The notes under the pieces are model-generated. The model had not been told where the DNA came from, did not search any database, and saw nothing but the letters and a program-made list of their open reading frames with translations. Shown here one piece after another: positions 1 to 9,641 of a stretch of DNA of 64,000 bases. This DNA is from Cenococcum geophilum 1.58 (lineage: Eukaryota; Ascomycota; Dothideomycetes; Gloniales; Gloniaceae), in the NCBI GenBank assembly GCA_001692895.1, contig KV748272.1:307419-371418 (forward strand). The letters are read 5' to 3'. The translations under genes were made by a program, and so were the position numbers. Each line of letters begins with the position of its first letter. Within the stretch, counting starts at the first letter, position 1.

Positions 1-1640
1 TTAACCTATTTTCTCTACAACGAATTAATCAATATAGACCAAAATAAGTAGAACTTATAAATAAGTATTATAGATTCTAAATCTAATGTTTATAAGTCTA
101 TACGAAAATCAGTGCTTGCATATAGTGTCCCTTTGGCAATTTTATGCAATAATTAAATAGCGGACACTAGGGCAATTTGTACACCAATGCAAATAGCAAT
201 TAACTCCTATATAGTAGGCCTTCCTTGCCAATTAGGTACTTAAATAGGATTTATAAAAAATTTCCCTATTATATACGTAATTATGAAAAAATAATAGCTT
301 AAGTCTTTAGTTAAAGTAGTAATACTAAGCCCCTTAATAAAATATAGGTAATTAGCTAATCTAAATAAAATCTTTATATAAAAATTATATATACCTAATT
401 AATAGAAGGTATATAAATTAATAGGTTATAACTAAAGTAAATTTAAAAGTTTTATAGCCTTTTTAACAGAGTGTAAAAAAAGGTTAATATATAGGTAAAG
501 AAGACCTAAAATATAGACAAATTTAGAGTTATATTAAGCGTATATATAAATTTAATTATAATAAGATATATCTTTTAAAAAAGTTTTCTATAAAGTTGTT
601 TAATAATTATAAATAGGTATTTATTATAAAGACAATATTTACCCTTCGTTAGATAATTTACTTTAAAGGAAAATACCCTTAATTAATATAAGTATACTAA
701 GGTAAAGTATTTTATTAAATATACATAGCCCAAAAGAATAGTTAAACGGCTAATTGTATTATATTTAGGCAATTTATTACAAAAAATTTATACTTAAAAC
801 TATTTTTTTTGGTAATAAAGCTTAATTATATTTCTTTAATAGCTATATAAGCTATTACATAGTTAAGTTTTTAATAAAATATAAAATATACAATATATAG
901 ATTCTTTTTGCTACTTTATTTACTATAATAACCCTTAAAGCTATTTTAAATCTCCTTTATTAAGTTAAAATATTTTAAGTAAATTATAAAGTATATATAT
1001 CTTAGTAATATAGCTCTAATTAAGAAGTACTATTTTACTAAGTATTACTATAAGACCTATAAAAAGGCCTTATAATAAAAATAACTAATTTTAGGCAGTA
1101 TATCTTTAGTATTTGTTTATAAAGTCTATATAAAGGCTTTAAATATTTTTAGGTTAAAAATAGGGCTTTAATAAAGGGGTTAAGCTTTAAAAAAGCTAAT
1201 AGTAATTAATTTAATAATATAACGACCCTAAAGAAGCCTTATCATATATATTATATAGCTTAAGGCCTTTATAATAAGTATATACTTAATTAAAAGACTT
1301 AGTTACTTTTATAAAAAATAAGTTAACAACTTTAGAGAGTTATTCTAAAGGCTATATACATAGGCGCTTAAATATATAGCTTATAATTATAACTTAAAAC
1401 CCTTAAAAGTCCAAAATTATATAAATAGATAATGGTAGATTTAAATATAATACTAAAATATATAGATGCAATTAATAAAGCTATAGTAAAGGCAGAGGGA
1501 AAAAAGGCCAAAATAAGGGTAAAGAGGCTAAAATTAAGGCTTTAAAATACGCTAAATAGAAAGCCAGAAGCCGATATACTAAATGGTATATAAGGGCAAA
1601 TAATTAATTAATTTTTGTTGAGTGTAAATAGCTTCCAAAG
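1..1640. other. Unidentified RIP-degraded AT-rich relic
   Basis: Very AT-rich sequence with almost no CA or TG dinucleotides and stops in every frame, the appearance of a RIP-mutated repeat. Around 1430-1600 the plus strand reads as a Lys/Ala/Arg-rich stretch broken only by TAA and TAG, suggesting the tail of an old coding region. I could not assign it: a DNA-transposon (Fot1/pogo-like) C-terminus is one possibility, without a diagnostic motif. No LTR, TIR or target duplication was found, and the relic may extend beyond the left edge. Confidence 0.4.
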
Positions 1641-1899
1641 TGGTGTGGCCGATTCGGTGGGGTAACTGAGTTTGGGAGGTAACCGAGTTCTGGGGGTCCG
1701 AGCTTATAGTATAGGATAGGGGAAGGGGACCGGCCCGTGTTACCATTAGCACGTTAAATATAAGGTGTATAGGCGAATTGGTGTTTATACCCTATATAGA
1801 CAACCTCGTAAAAAATTTCCTATAGGAGTGGGTTTATATAACAAGGTTCGCCCCTATAAAATACTATTAGTAGGTTACTTTTAGGGAGAGTACCTACTA
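1641..1899. other. GC-richer spacer left of the inverted-repeat element
   Basis: Base composition changes sharply here: CA and TG reappear. A short direct repeat (GGTAAC followed by GAG) occurs twice near 1655-1690. No reading frame or known element was recognised. It abuts the TA target site of the element that starts at 1900. Confidence 0.35.
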
Positions 1900-1957
1900 C
1901 GTCAGGAAAACGGGAAGTGGCGCAGGAAATTTAGTTTCGCTAAAAGTGTTTTTAGGG

Positions 1958-2155
1958 CCCGGGGCTAGCTTTCCGCCATATTAGCTAACCCCCCCTGGCC
2001 CGGGGCCAGCTTTTAGCCATATTAGCTGACCCCCCCTAGCCTAGGGCTAGCTTTTAGCTATATTAGCTAACCCCCCCTAGCCTAGGGCTAGCTTTTAGCT
2101 ATATTAGCTAACCCCCCCTAGCCTAGGGCTAGCTTTTAGCCATATTAACTAAGCC
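1958..2155. repeat. 41-bp tandem repeat, about 5 units
   Basis: Units of about 41 bp carry a GGGCTAGC core, an AGCTATATTAGCTAACC segment and a C-run. The first two units keep CCCGGGG and CCGCC variants and later units are more uniform. The GGGCTAGC core recurs near the other end of the element (3421-3530), giving mirrored subterminal motifs that could be transposase-binding sites; that role is inferred. Confidence 0.8.
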
Positions 2156-2482
2156 CTAGAGCTATACGCTAGCACTATGCTAGCTTATAGCTATAAAATA
2201 AATATTATTACTATTATTATATTTATTGCTATTAGGGTATTAAAATCCTAAAGGCCTCCGGGCAGGCTCCTAGTAGGCTTCCTAGTAGGCTCCTAGCAGG
2301 ACTTTGATTTTCCTTATCATCTAAATCGTCCGAAGTACCATCGGGTCCCCGCTATATTCCCGACAGCCTCTACACGTGCCTTTGTATACCCCTTGTACAC
2401 CTAAATGCCACCTTTACCCTTCCTTCCTTCCTTACATCCTCCCTACTTAGGGAGGCACCAGAACGGTAGCTAGAGGACTGTG

Positions 2483-2695
2483 ACTAGAACCAGACGACCG
2501 TCGCCAGAACCAGACGACCGTCGCCAGAACTAGACGACCGTCGCCAGAACTAGACGACCGTCGCCAGAACCAGACGACCGTCGCCAGAACCAGACGACCG
2601 TCGCCAGAACTAGACGACCGTTGCCAGAACCAGACGACCGTCGCCAGAACCAGACGACCGTCGCCAGAACCAGACGACCGTCGCCAGAGCCAGAC
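2483..2695. repeat. 20-bp minisatellite, about 10-11 units
   Basis: Near-perfect head-to-tail copies of CCAGAACCAGACGACCGTCG, with C/T variation at one position. The same unit occurs in inverse orientation only about two to three times at 37130-37185 in the sister element, so the array has changed length since the copies separated. Units are contiguous, so this is not a CRISPR array. Confidence 0.9.
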
Positions 2696-3010
2696 GATAA
2701 TCGTTTAAACGACTAGCCAGCAAACACCACGATCAATTCAATCGATCAATCGAATCGAACTAGAGCCTTGATATTATCCCATTACCAAATCAAATCGAAT
2801 CAAGGCCTCTTAGGGAGGCACCCCAGACGACTACTGTTTAAACGTACAGCTAGCGAACGCCCAGAGAGAACGATTTGAATTAATATAATCAATCGCAATT
2901 AAATTAAGCAGAGCCTTCGATCGGGCTGACCTCTCCCCCGAATTATAGATATAGACAGGTAGGCATAGACAAGTAGGCACGACCGGCAGGTATAGACAGG
3001 TAGGCACAAA

Positions 3011-3113
3011 CAAGTAGGACGGTTAGACGGTAGGATAGGTAGGATAGGTAGGACAGGTAGGATAGGTAGGATAGGTAGGACAGGTAGGACAGGTAGGATA
3101 GGTAGGACAGGCA
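3011..3113. repeat. 9-bp minisatellite (GGTAGGATA/GGTAGGACA)
   Basis: About 10 units of 9 bp. Because the period is a multiple of three it opens a false minus-strand frame repeating Ile-Leu-Pro and Val-Leu-Pro. It corresponds in position to the CCTG/CCTAC arrays at 36826-36960 of the sister element. Confidence 0.9.
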
Positions 3114-3216
3114 CTAGGCCTAGTTAGGAAATCAGTACATGGCCGGCGGATCATCGGGAACGCCGCTAATTGACAATTTGGAGACTCTGCGAGAGATATC
3201 CCTTATAGCTACTATT

Positions 3217-3314
3217 AATTTTAAATTTTTGAATTTTGAATTTTGAATTTTGAATTTTAAATTTTGAATTTTGAATTTTAAATTTTGAATTTTGAATTTT
3301 AAATTTTGAATTTT
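3217..3314. repeat. 7-bp tandem repeat (GAATTTT)
   Basis: About 13 heptamers of GAATTTT or AAATTTT. It lies between the conserved block ending near 3190 and the 9-bp array at 3352. No equivalent was seen in the sister element, so it is private to this copy. Confidence 0.9.
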
Positions 3315-3351
3315 ATTATAATTATATATATTGCAGCTATAGGAAATATTA

Positions 3352-3405
3352 TATAAAATGTATAAAACGTATAAAATGTATAAAACGTATAAAACGTATA
3401 AAATG
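3352..3405. repeat. 9-bp tandem repeat (TATAAAACG/TATAAAATG)
   Basis: Six contiguous 9-bp units. A comparable array of TGTACAAAC/TGTATAAAC-type units occupies the same relative position (36570-36650) in the sister element. Confidence 0.85.
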
Positions 3406-3556
3406 TGTTAATGTTGCTAATATGGCCCCGGGCTAGCCCCGGGCTAGCGTAAATAAGTATACATGAGCAGATCAGCGGATCCAGCTAAAATGACCCCGGG
3501 CTAGCCCCGGGCTAGCCCCTGGCTAGCCCCTACCACCCTCCCGTTTTCCTGACGTA

Positions 3557-4028
3557 ATTACTAATTCCCTACCTATTTCTTTAGCAAGGAGAAGAAATAG
3601 GGTATAGAATAAAACAGTCGTATAGGGGTAATTGGTAGCTACTTTTAAGCTAGTAAGCTATATAGTTTCTCTTATTTCTTATATGCAAAACTACGTTAAA
3701 AATCTATCTTTTAGAGCGCTTTTTCTACTCTAAAAACGGCAGAATACGGTAGAAATAGATAAAAGAGCTAGGATTTCCTTAGTGCGATTTTGGTGTAAAC
3801 TAGATAATAGTAAGCAAAATATTAGGACAAAACACTAATAGGCTAGGACTCCCCTAGCAAAAACGGGCCGGAGTGTCCACTTAGCTACTAGTATATGTTA
3901 AGCTGCCTAAAAAGGATTCATGTATATAGAACTATAGCGCCATAGCCTAGAGGCTGCATGCGCAGTATTGTACGTAGTATAATACAATAGATATAAAATA
4001 AATAAAATAAAAATAAAAATAAAAAAAG
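3557..4028. other. AT-rich intergenic spacer ending in an A-rich simple repeat
   Basis: No gene was recognised. The sequence is moderately AT-rich and ends in an A-rich AAATA/AAAAT simple repeat (about 3990-4028). The short frames here read through low-complexity sequence. Confidence 0.4.
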
Positions 4029-4320
4029 TCCCCTCACGAGCTGTGTCGGAGTTAAAATATCAACACTAGCCGGGGTTTTAGTGCCTTGGCGGGCACTAAC
4101 GGAGCTTTCGGCAACACTGGCCGAGCTGTATGCTCCTGTAGTAGTGGTAAGGTCCACGAGCTTCAATCCACGCCACGCCGGTGATAGGATCAGAGGATCC
4201 AGATCCGGATCCAGTCGGAGCTCCACCGCCAATCCAAATAGATGCCAATCCAATTCCATCACTGGTGCAGTTGCGAGAGTAGCTAAGGTCTGAGACGAAA
4301 CAAGAGATTCTCACTTATCT
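4029..4320. other. Unmutated low-copy sequence, possible gene fragment (unresolved)
   Basis: This stretch is rich in CA and TG and so is not RIP-mutated. Two overlapping minus-strand frames stay open (about 3918-4262 and 4096-4314), one with a Gly/Ser-rich segment near 4180-4230 that contains a repeated GGATCC-type motif. No domain, convincing start or splice structure was recognised. It could be the remnant of an upstream gene or simply 5' flank of the NLR gene. Confidence 0.2.
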
Positions 4321-4967
4321 CTACTCAACTTTGGAAGTCAAGGGAGTTTCCCTTTTCGTCCAGCCTTTCAGCCTTCTCTTCGCAAGGCGAAACGATTTCC
4401 GTACGCCTAGCGGTGGAGTCTGCCTTGCCAAGGAAGGCAAGCACTCTCAACTGGTCTTTTGACGAAATCCATTGCAGTTTCGAAGGCATGTGTACTCACA
4501 TATATGCTCGGTCTCATTTCACTGCTCTGGGACGCAAGAAATAGATATGGAGCTACACCCTGTTTCCAACCGTTGAAGGATTTTCCTAAAGTTTTAATTC
4601 CTGAGGAGTCGGTCTTCTAGCCCGCATGCGGGTTTCTCCAAGCACACAAAAGTCTTTTGTAATCTTAAATTAAAGCTTCAAATATATTCATCTTGCCCCA
4701 ATTCCCCCTGCAACGAGACACAGTCCGAAAACCATCTCAATGTCCTGCAAAGCGGACGTGCTGACCAATCAATGCATCTCGCTGAACAATTCAGCCTTCT
4801 TCAGCCTTATCATCGCGCAGAACTTCTGCGTCGCTGGCCGCTTCTTACTGGACGCCGTCATGCATACATGAACGCTCCCCAAGCCTGAGGCATCCCGGCC
4901 TTGCCTTGCATCGGTGTATAAGAAGAGTGTCGCCACTACGATCATCTCAGACCCAGCCTGATACGTG
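4321..4967 (+). promoter_or_regulatory. 5' flank and putative promoter of the NLR gene
   Basis: Unmutated non-coding sequence upstream of the NLR start. A CCAAT box lies at 4765-4769, about 200 bp before the ATG, a usual fungal distance. A weak TATAAGA is at 4917-4923. If transcription starts upstream of 4860, the leader carries two overlapping upstream reading frames: ATG CAT ACA TGA at 4860-4871, and a six-codon frame at 4868-4888 sharing ATGA with the first. Transcription start and function are inferred. Confidence 0.4.
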
Positions 4968-7900
4968 ATGGGAGAGGTCATCGCTGCCTTCGGTGCGACC
5001 GCCGCATTCGCGCAGCTCCTGGCCTGTGGTTTCAAAGGCGCCAGCGGAATCCATGACATTTCGAGTCGGGCTCGCTCCGCACCCCTCACCTTGCACCAGT
5101 GGCACCACGAGGTCGAAAGCTTTCGCCGCCTCATCTCGGAGCTCGAGGCTGATCCTTTGCTAAGGGATAATGAGGCGCATGCCATCCTGCGGCGATTCGA
5201 GGACGAAGCTACGACGCTAAAACCACGGCTTGAGGAATTGTCAATCGGTGCCAGAGATAGTAGGTTGACGAGGTGGAGGAAGGCATTTAAGCTTGTTTTT
5301 AGGGAGAAAGAGATAGGCAGGAAACTGTCGTCATTCAGACACGGAAGCGAAAGTTTGCATCGGTATCATATTCAGTATGTGCTCTGCGATCATCTCCATA
5401 TTCGACTCAATATTGATCAAACTTAGTGTAAGCATTCGGGAAATGAAAGAGCTATTGCAAGTGATGCTATCAACCCAACTTCAGCTCCTTCAGCAGCATC
5501 GGCTTCTTCAGTCGGTCCAACCTGGATCAGCAATTTACAAGCCTCGTCAAAATGCGAGGTTCATTGGACAAACCCGTTCGCTACATGCTCTGGTGCAAAT
5601 GGTAAATCCGGTGAAGGGCCAACTCGACCATCCATGTCGAATTGTTTTGACGGGTCTCGGTGGCATAGGGTAAGTCAACCCCCCTGAGCAATAAAACCTT
5701 GCTCTTTCATATTTTCTCTAACACAACACAGTAAAACTGAAGTTACTCGAGAATTCGTTTTCCGGATGCACCAAATGGCCCCTGAAACGTTGGTCTTCTG
5801 GCTCGATGGCTCGACGGCATTACACTTCAAAACGACGTTTCAGCGAATCATTGATGGAGAAGTCATGAATCTTGAGGGTATCAAAAATCTGCTGGAATCA
5901 AACTCTTGCCCTCCGTGGCTGATGATCATCGACAACGCGGACATAGATACTTTCTTCGGCGATGACCAACTCTCCGAGCTACTCCCGCGCAGTTCTCATG
6001 GTCGTATCATAATTAATTCGCGAAACCGAAGCCTTGCTAGCAAATTCTCACTCTCAGTGGAGGTTATTGAAATGCATGGTATGGAGTTGGATGATGCCCG
6101 CAACCTCTTTCGCTCCTATGCCCCGATCGATCCCGACGATAACGAAGATGCGGACGAGCTTCTAGCGGCACTCGGATATTTGCCTATCGCCATCGTCCAA
6201 GCAGGCCTAGTCATGTCATCTCACCCCATGTCAGCGCGGGAATATCTTTCCCACTTGATAAACGATAGAACGGCATCTCGTCTGATCCTAGCTGGACTTA
6301 GACTCTACCATGATACGCATCAAGCTTCTCCTCCGACAACTACTCCAGTAATCTCTCTCGAGGGCATCCAAAGCCAAAGTCCGGAAGCTGTTCGCATTCT
6401 GGTAGCCATGGTATGTCTGGATAGTCGAAATATCCCTGCCATAATCCTCAGGTCGCTCGGCAAACCCCATCAGATCGCCCATGCCATGGCAGTGCTGCAA
6501 GCGTATTCTGCCTTTGCATACGATCAATCTACCGATACGCTTGACCTCAATCCTTTTGTACGCGCATTGATCAGGTCGCATCTGAAAACGATACCTTGGC
6601 TCCTTCACTGCATCATGAGCTTGCTCGATCTCCTGGATTTCTTGTTTCCGACAGATTTAAAATGCCAGGATACCATTTGCAAAGCCCGCTGTTACTCAAG
6701 CCATGTGGTCTCCCTCCTTAGCACTCTTGTCGGCCTCTGCGGCGAACACCAACTACCCAGCAAATGTCTGACAACCTCGATATCTTTAGCTACCAACGTG
6801 TCTTATCTTTTAAGAGATATGGCAGCGTACGATCAAGTCAAGTCACTCACGAGAGAGATGATCCAGTTGAAGTCAAATGTATTCTCTGATGTTACTGTAC
6901 TGGCCCCTCTTCTCAATCATCTGGCAGCTGCAGAACATTGTATGGGTCGCTATGACATTGCTGCTCAGATCGGCAAGCAAGTCCTAGTTGCTCAGCCATC
7001 TCATCCGGGATTGTACAGTATAGAGGCGATCCGCAGTCTCAACACCCTCGCACTAGTATGTCAGAGCCAAGGAAAGCTCAAAGATGCGGAACACTACCAT
7101 CTTCGAGTCTGGGACATGAAAATTCGGGCACTAGGCTCAAACCATCCGGACATTCTGACCACCATAAACAACTTCGGCCGGTGTTTACAAGCTCAAGGAA
7201 GACATAAGGATGCCGAAGCTCGCTTCCACCGGGTGTTGATCGCCCGTTTCAAGATCTTCGAAGCCGATCATCCGTCTGTGCTACGAAGCATGAACAACTT
7301 GGGTGTCTCGCTCCAGCATCAAAAGCGGTTTCCGGAGGCAGAGAAATGGTTTCGAAAAGCTCTTCTCGGTCGGAGAAGGGTCCTCGGAGACGATCACCAT
7401 GAGACATTGAGAAATGAGAGCAACCTTGCCGCTGTCCTTCACTATCAGACCAAACTAGATCAGGCAGAAGAGATATTTCGCCAAGTAGCTATAGATTTCG
7501 AACGAAAACTAGGTTCTGAGCATCCTGAGACAATCCAAGCGTACCAGAACTTAGGAAGCTTGCTCCGCGACAAAGCTCGATACCAAGAGGCCGAGGAAGT
7601 CATATCGTCTCTCCTCCCCATTGTACGCAAGGTGTATGGAGAGCGCCATCTGATGACATTGAACACCCTAAAGCATCTTGCGATAGTGCTGGAGTGGCAG
7701 AAGAAGTACGTGAAAGCTTTAAGTGTTGCCCACCATATCCGGGACGTTCGATCCGAGAAGCTTGGGAAGAAGCATCCAGACACACAAGCAAGCCAAAAGC
7801 AGGTCCAGCAGCTGGAGGACTACGTGAAAACCCGCTCGCACGTCGAGAACGATTTACGAGTTTCCTTGCCCTTGTGCGATGACCTGTGCGCGTCGTTTCA

Positions 7901-8054
7901 AGGAAATGAGAAAGTCCCGCCTACAAATCGTAGAGCGCTCCTCAAGCATTGTCCTCGCCCCAAATTGTATCAATACCTCCCGATGTTGATAGTAATACCT
8001 CATGCACTAGGTTTGGGCATTACTTTCGCGATATACGCGGTTCGGTTGTCGTAG
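4968..8054 (+). CDS. Fungal NLR/STAND protein: helical N-domain, NB-ARC NTPase, TPR array
   Basis: Exons 4968-5374, 5427-5669 and 5732-8054 give 2973 nt, or 990 residues. ATG 4968 is chosen because the frame then begins with MGEVIAAFGATAAFAQLL, like the SesA/NACHT-N-type helical domains that open many fungal NLRs (about 1-140). An FIGQTR motif (181-186) precedes Walker A GLGGIGKT (212-219). Walker B is WLMIIDNAD (279-287), the sensor-like RIIINSRN lies at 308-315 and a GLPL-like LGYLPIAIVQAG at 364-375. From about 610 come TPRs whose HPxxL-type starts fall at 688, 730, 772, 814, 856 and 898, exactly 42 residues apart, as in kinesin-light-chain-type TPRs. A hydrophobic C-terminal stretch (about 965-987) could be a membrane segment. 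Such proteins are thought to act as intracellular sensors in non-self recognition or programmed cell death; the ligand is unknown. Not RIP-mutated. Fold confidence is high, exact C-terminus less so. Confidence 0.88.
5375..5426 (+). other. Intron 1 of the NLR gene (52 bp)
   Basis: Donor GTATGT and acceptor TTAG. Splicing joins frame 0 to frame 1 through a split His codon, continuing from the helical N-domain into VSIREMKELLQ. The branch site is weaker than in intron 2. Size and borders are typical of ascomycete introns. Confidence 0.75.
5670..5731 (+). other. Intron 2 of the NLR gene (62 bp), inside the Walker A codons
   Basis: Donor GTAAGT, canonical branch site CTAAC (5718-5722) and acceptor ACAG. 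Splicing restores the final Gly of GLGGIG and joins it to KT, completing the P-loop, so removal of this intron is needed for a functional nucleotide site. Confidence 0.9.
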
Positions 8055-8275
8055 GAATAACCTCTCGGTTCTAGGTCCTGCAGGTATTCGGGTCCCCCTG
8101 TTAGTGATCAAAAGGGTTCATGGTCTGCTTCTGTCTTAGTGTTCTTGTGGGAGCATTCAGGATAAGTGCTCTCTTCGATCGCCGCCTCCTGAATCTCTTA
8201 GAAAGGATAATGTGTCTATCTGTAATCTTTGTCTTCGCCATTTCCCCTACGATTCCTTTTCTTGGCTGCTCAGAA
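8055..8275 (+). other. 3' flank of the NLR gene, up to the hAT insertion point
   Basis: Unmutated sequence between the NLR stop codon and the hAT target duplication (GCTCAGAA at 8268-8275). A frame of about 80 codons starting near 8120 crosses the transposon border and is judged spurious. Any poly(A) site not within these 221 bp would now be separated from the gene or supplied by the transposon. Confidence 0.5.
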
Positions 8276-8291
8276 CAGTGTGGGCGAAATC
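8276..8291 (+). repeat. hAT left TIR
   Basis: CAGTGTGGGCGAAATC, preceded by target duplication GCTCAGAA. Followed by CGATAC-containing subterminal motifs, including an 8-bp-arm inverted repeat CGATACGA / TCGTATCG near 8327-8346. Confidence 0.85.
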
Positions 8292-8434
8292 TAATCTTAT
8301 CGCGATACGGATCGACGATCTACTATCGATACGATATCTCGTATCGTATTAAAGTATCGTAATATTCCTTAGCATTCCCCATCAAATTTTCTCTCTTAAA
8401 TTTACTGCTCTTTTACTGTAATATCGTACGAAAC

Positions 8435-9303
8435 ATGGCTTTAGAAGCGGATTCATCTCTTCTTAAAAATACTCCTAGCTTAATTAAGAGCTCTAGCACA
8501 TAACAGGCTTAGCTTTAATCTCCAGTCTATAAATTTACTTGCCTACTATACAAAAATAAGCTAATATACGATAAAAAGAACTAAAGGCTTATATACTGCA
8601 ACCAGTACGAAAGCTACTTAGCACTATTAACTATAAATATAAAAAAAACACCTTATGAAAGACTATGTAATCTCTATTAACTTAAAATAGCTTTATACTC
8701 GTACGAAGGAGTAAGCGCTTAAAAAGCTTTAAGAACTTTAGGTATAAATAGTATTAGAATTTAGGACGGATAAAGTTAATTATATAATCCTTATAAAGGT
8801 TTTTAATAAGGAAGTTATCTAGTAAGCTTTTATTAACTTGGTTATTGTATAAAACCTTCTATTTTAGATTATAGAGTATAAAGAGTTCTATGTCTTTTAT
8901 TAGGCTCTTAACCTAAAGTTATCTAATTTAATAATAATAACATATATAGAAATTTCTTAGATAATTACCTATTTCTTTTAGCTATAGAAAGATATTATAC
9001 AAAGAAGAGTTTAATTAGCGTTAATAAGTATTTATTTTTCTATTAATATCTAAACGTCCCTAAATAACTACCTTCTTCTTATAGTCTGCGCCTACTTTAT
9101 TAATAGCCAGAAAACCCGGATAAAAGCTCTTTTTGCCCTTTATACGGTACCTAGTTATAATAAAGCCAAATAATAGAATACTCTTCTCCTAGTTTTAAAG
9201 GAGTATAGGATTATATAAAAGCTTAAAGCTATTATTGCAGATAATTCTATAATAAATAATACTCTTTATTATATAATCTATAAATATCTTACTAATAATA
9301 AGG
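8435..9303 (+). pseudogene. hAT transposase, N-terminal segment (RIP-degraded, split)
   Basis: The frame opens at ATG 8435 (MALEADSSLLKNTPSLIKSS) and then carries TAA/TAG stops of the RIP type. Diagnostic hAT text appears near 9030-9115, reading IWTSLNNYLLLIVCAYFINSQ apart from an in-frame stop, the region around the first catalytic Asp of hAT transposases. Another hAT-like stretch is IIADNSIINNTLYYIIYKYL near 9230-9290. The reading is cut at 9304-9308 by the copia insertion and resumes at 21181. Confidence 0.75.
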
Positions 9304-9308
9304 ATATT

Positions 9309-9532
9309 TGTAACTGACTACTAGTACTATATTAAAGACACTGCTGTATTACCTACTGTGGAACGTAATGGTTATAGCCGGTCTTAATTAGCCTAAAATG
9401 TTAATTACGGCTATATTGAGGATAAGATTAAGGGGTACTAGTGATCTACTTTTGTTTGTGTATATATAGATACTTTAGAGCTACATTTATAATTAAGTCG
9501 TTTATTTAATTCTTTGTATTACAAAGCTTATA
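9309..9532 (+). repeat. Copia-1 5' LTR (224 bp)
   Basis: Begins TGTAACTGACTACTAG and ends AAGCTTATA, where terminal CA has become TA. Preceded by ATATT. It contains one uninterrupted TACCT, which serves as the empty-site reference for the Gypsy-1 insertion in the other LTR. Confidence 0.9.
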
Positions 9533-9641
9533 GTTATAAGCCCGAATTGCACTACCTACTAAGCAATCAATCTACTACCTTATTTAAGAAGTCACTACTT
9601 CTATTACCTTTGCAAGTGTCTTAAGCTTCTTTATCTATCAA

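Larger units (their letters stand above)
1900..3554 (-). mobile_element. TA-flanked non-autonomous TIR element, minisatellite-filled (copy L)
   Basis: The ends are inverted: CGTCAGGAAAACGGGA starts at 1900 and its reverse complement ends at 3554, each immediately flanked by TA (1898-1899 and 3555-3556). TA duplication and short TIRs are typical of the Tc1/mariner-pogo superfamily. No transposase is present, so it is probably non-autonomous. The interior is built of tandem repeats of 41, 20, 9, 7 and 9 bp plus GC-rich CCCGGGCTAGC motifs near both ends. About 850 bp (2325-3190) recur in inverse orientation at 36750-37335 inside a sister element. Unlike its neighbours it shows no obvious RIP. 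Minus orientation is assigned only relative to copy R. Confidence 0.7.

Noticed and set aside
1..1640. Assignment of the left relic to a Fot1/pogo transposase
   Set aside because: Only a generic basic, Ala-rich tail is readable; no DDE motif or TIR could be found, so it is left unidentified.
2483..2695. Regular 20-bp repeats resembling a CRISPR array
   Set aside because: Units are contiguous without spacers, the organism is a fungus by intron and transposon content, and the array lies inside a TIR element.
4769..5185. 138-codon minus-strand frame overlapping NLR exon 1
   Set aside because: It is antisense to a well-supported exon and has no recognisable domain.
8120..8362. 80-codon frame downstream of the NLR as a separate gene
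   Set aside because: It crosses the hAT target duplication and TIR, so half of it is transposon end; no domain or splice signals.
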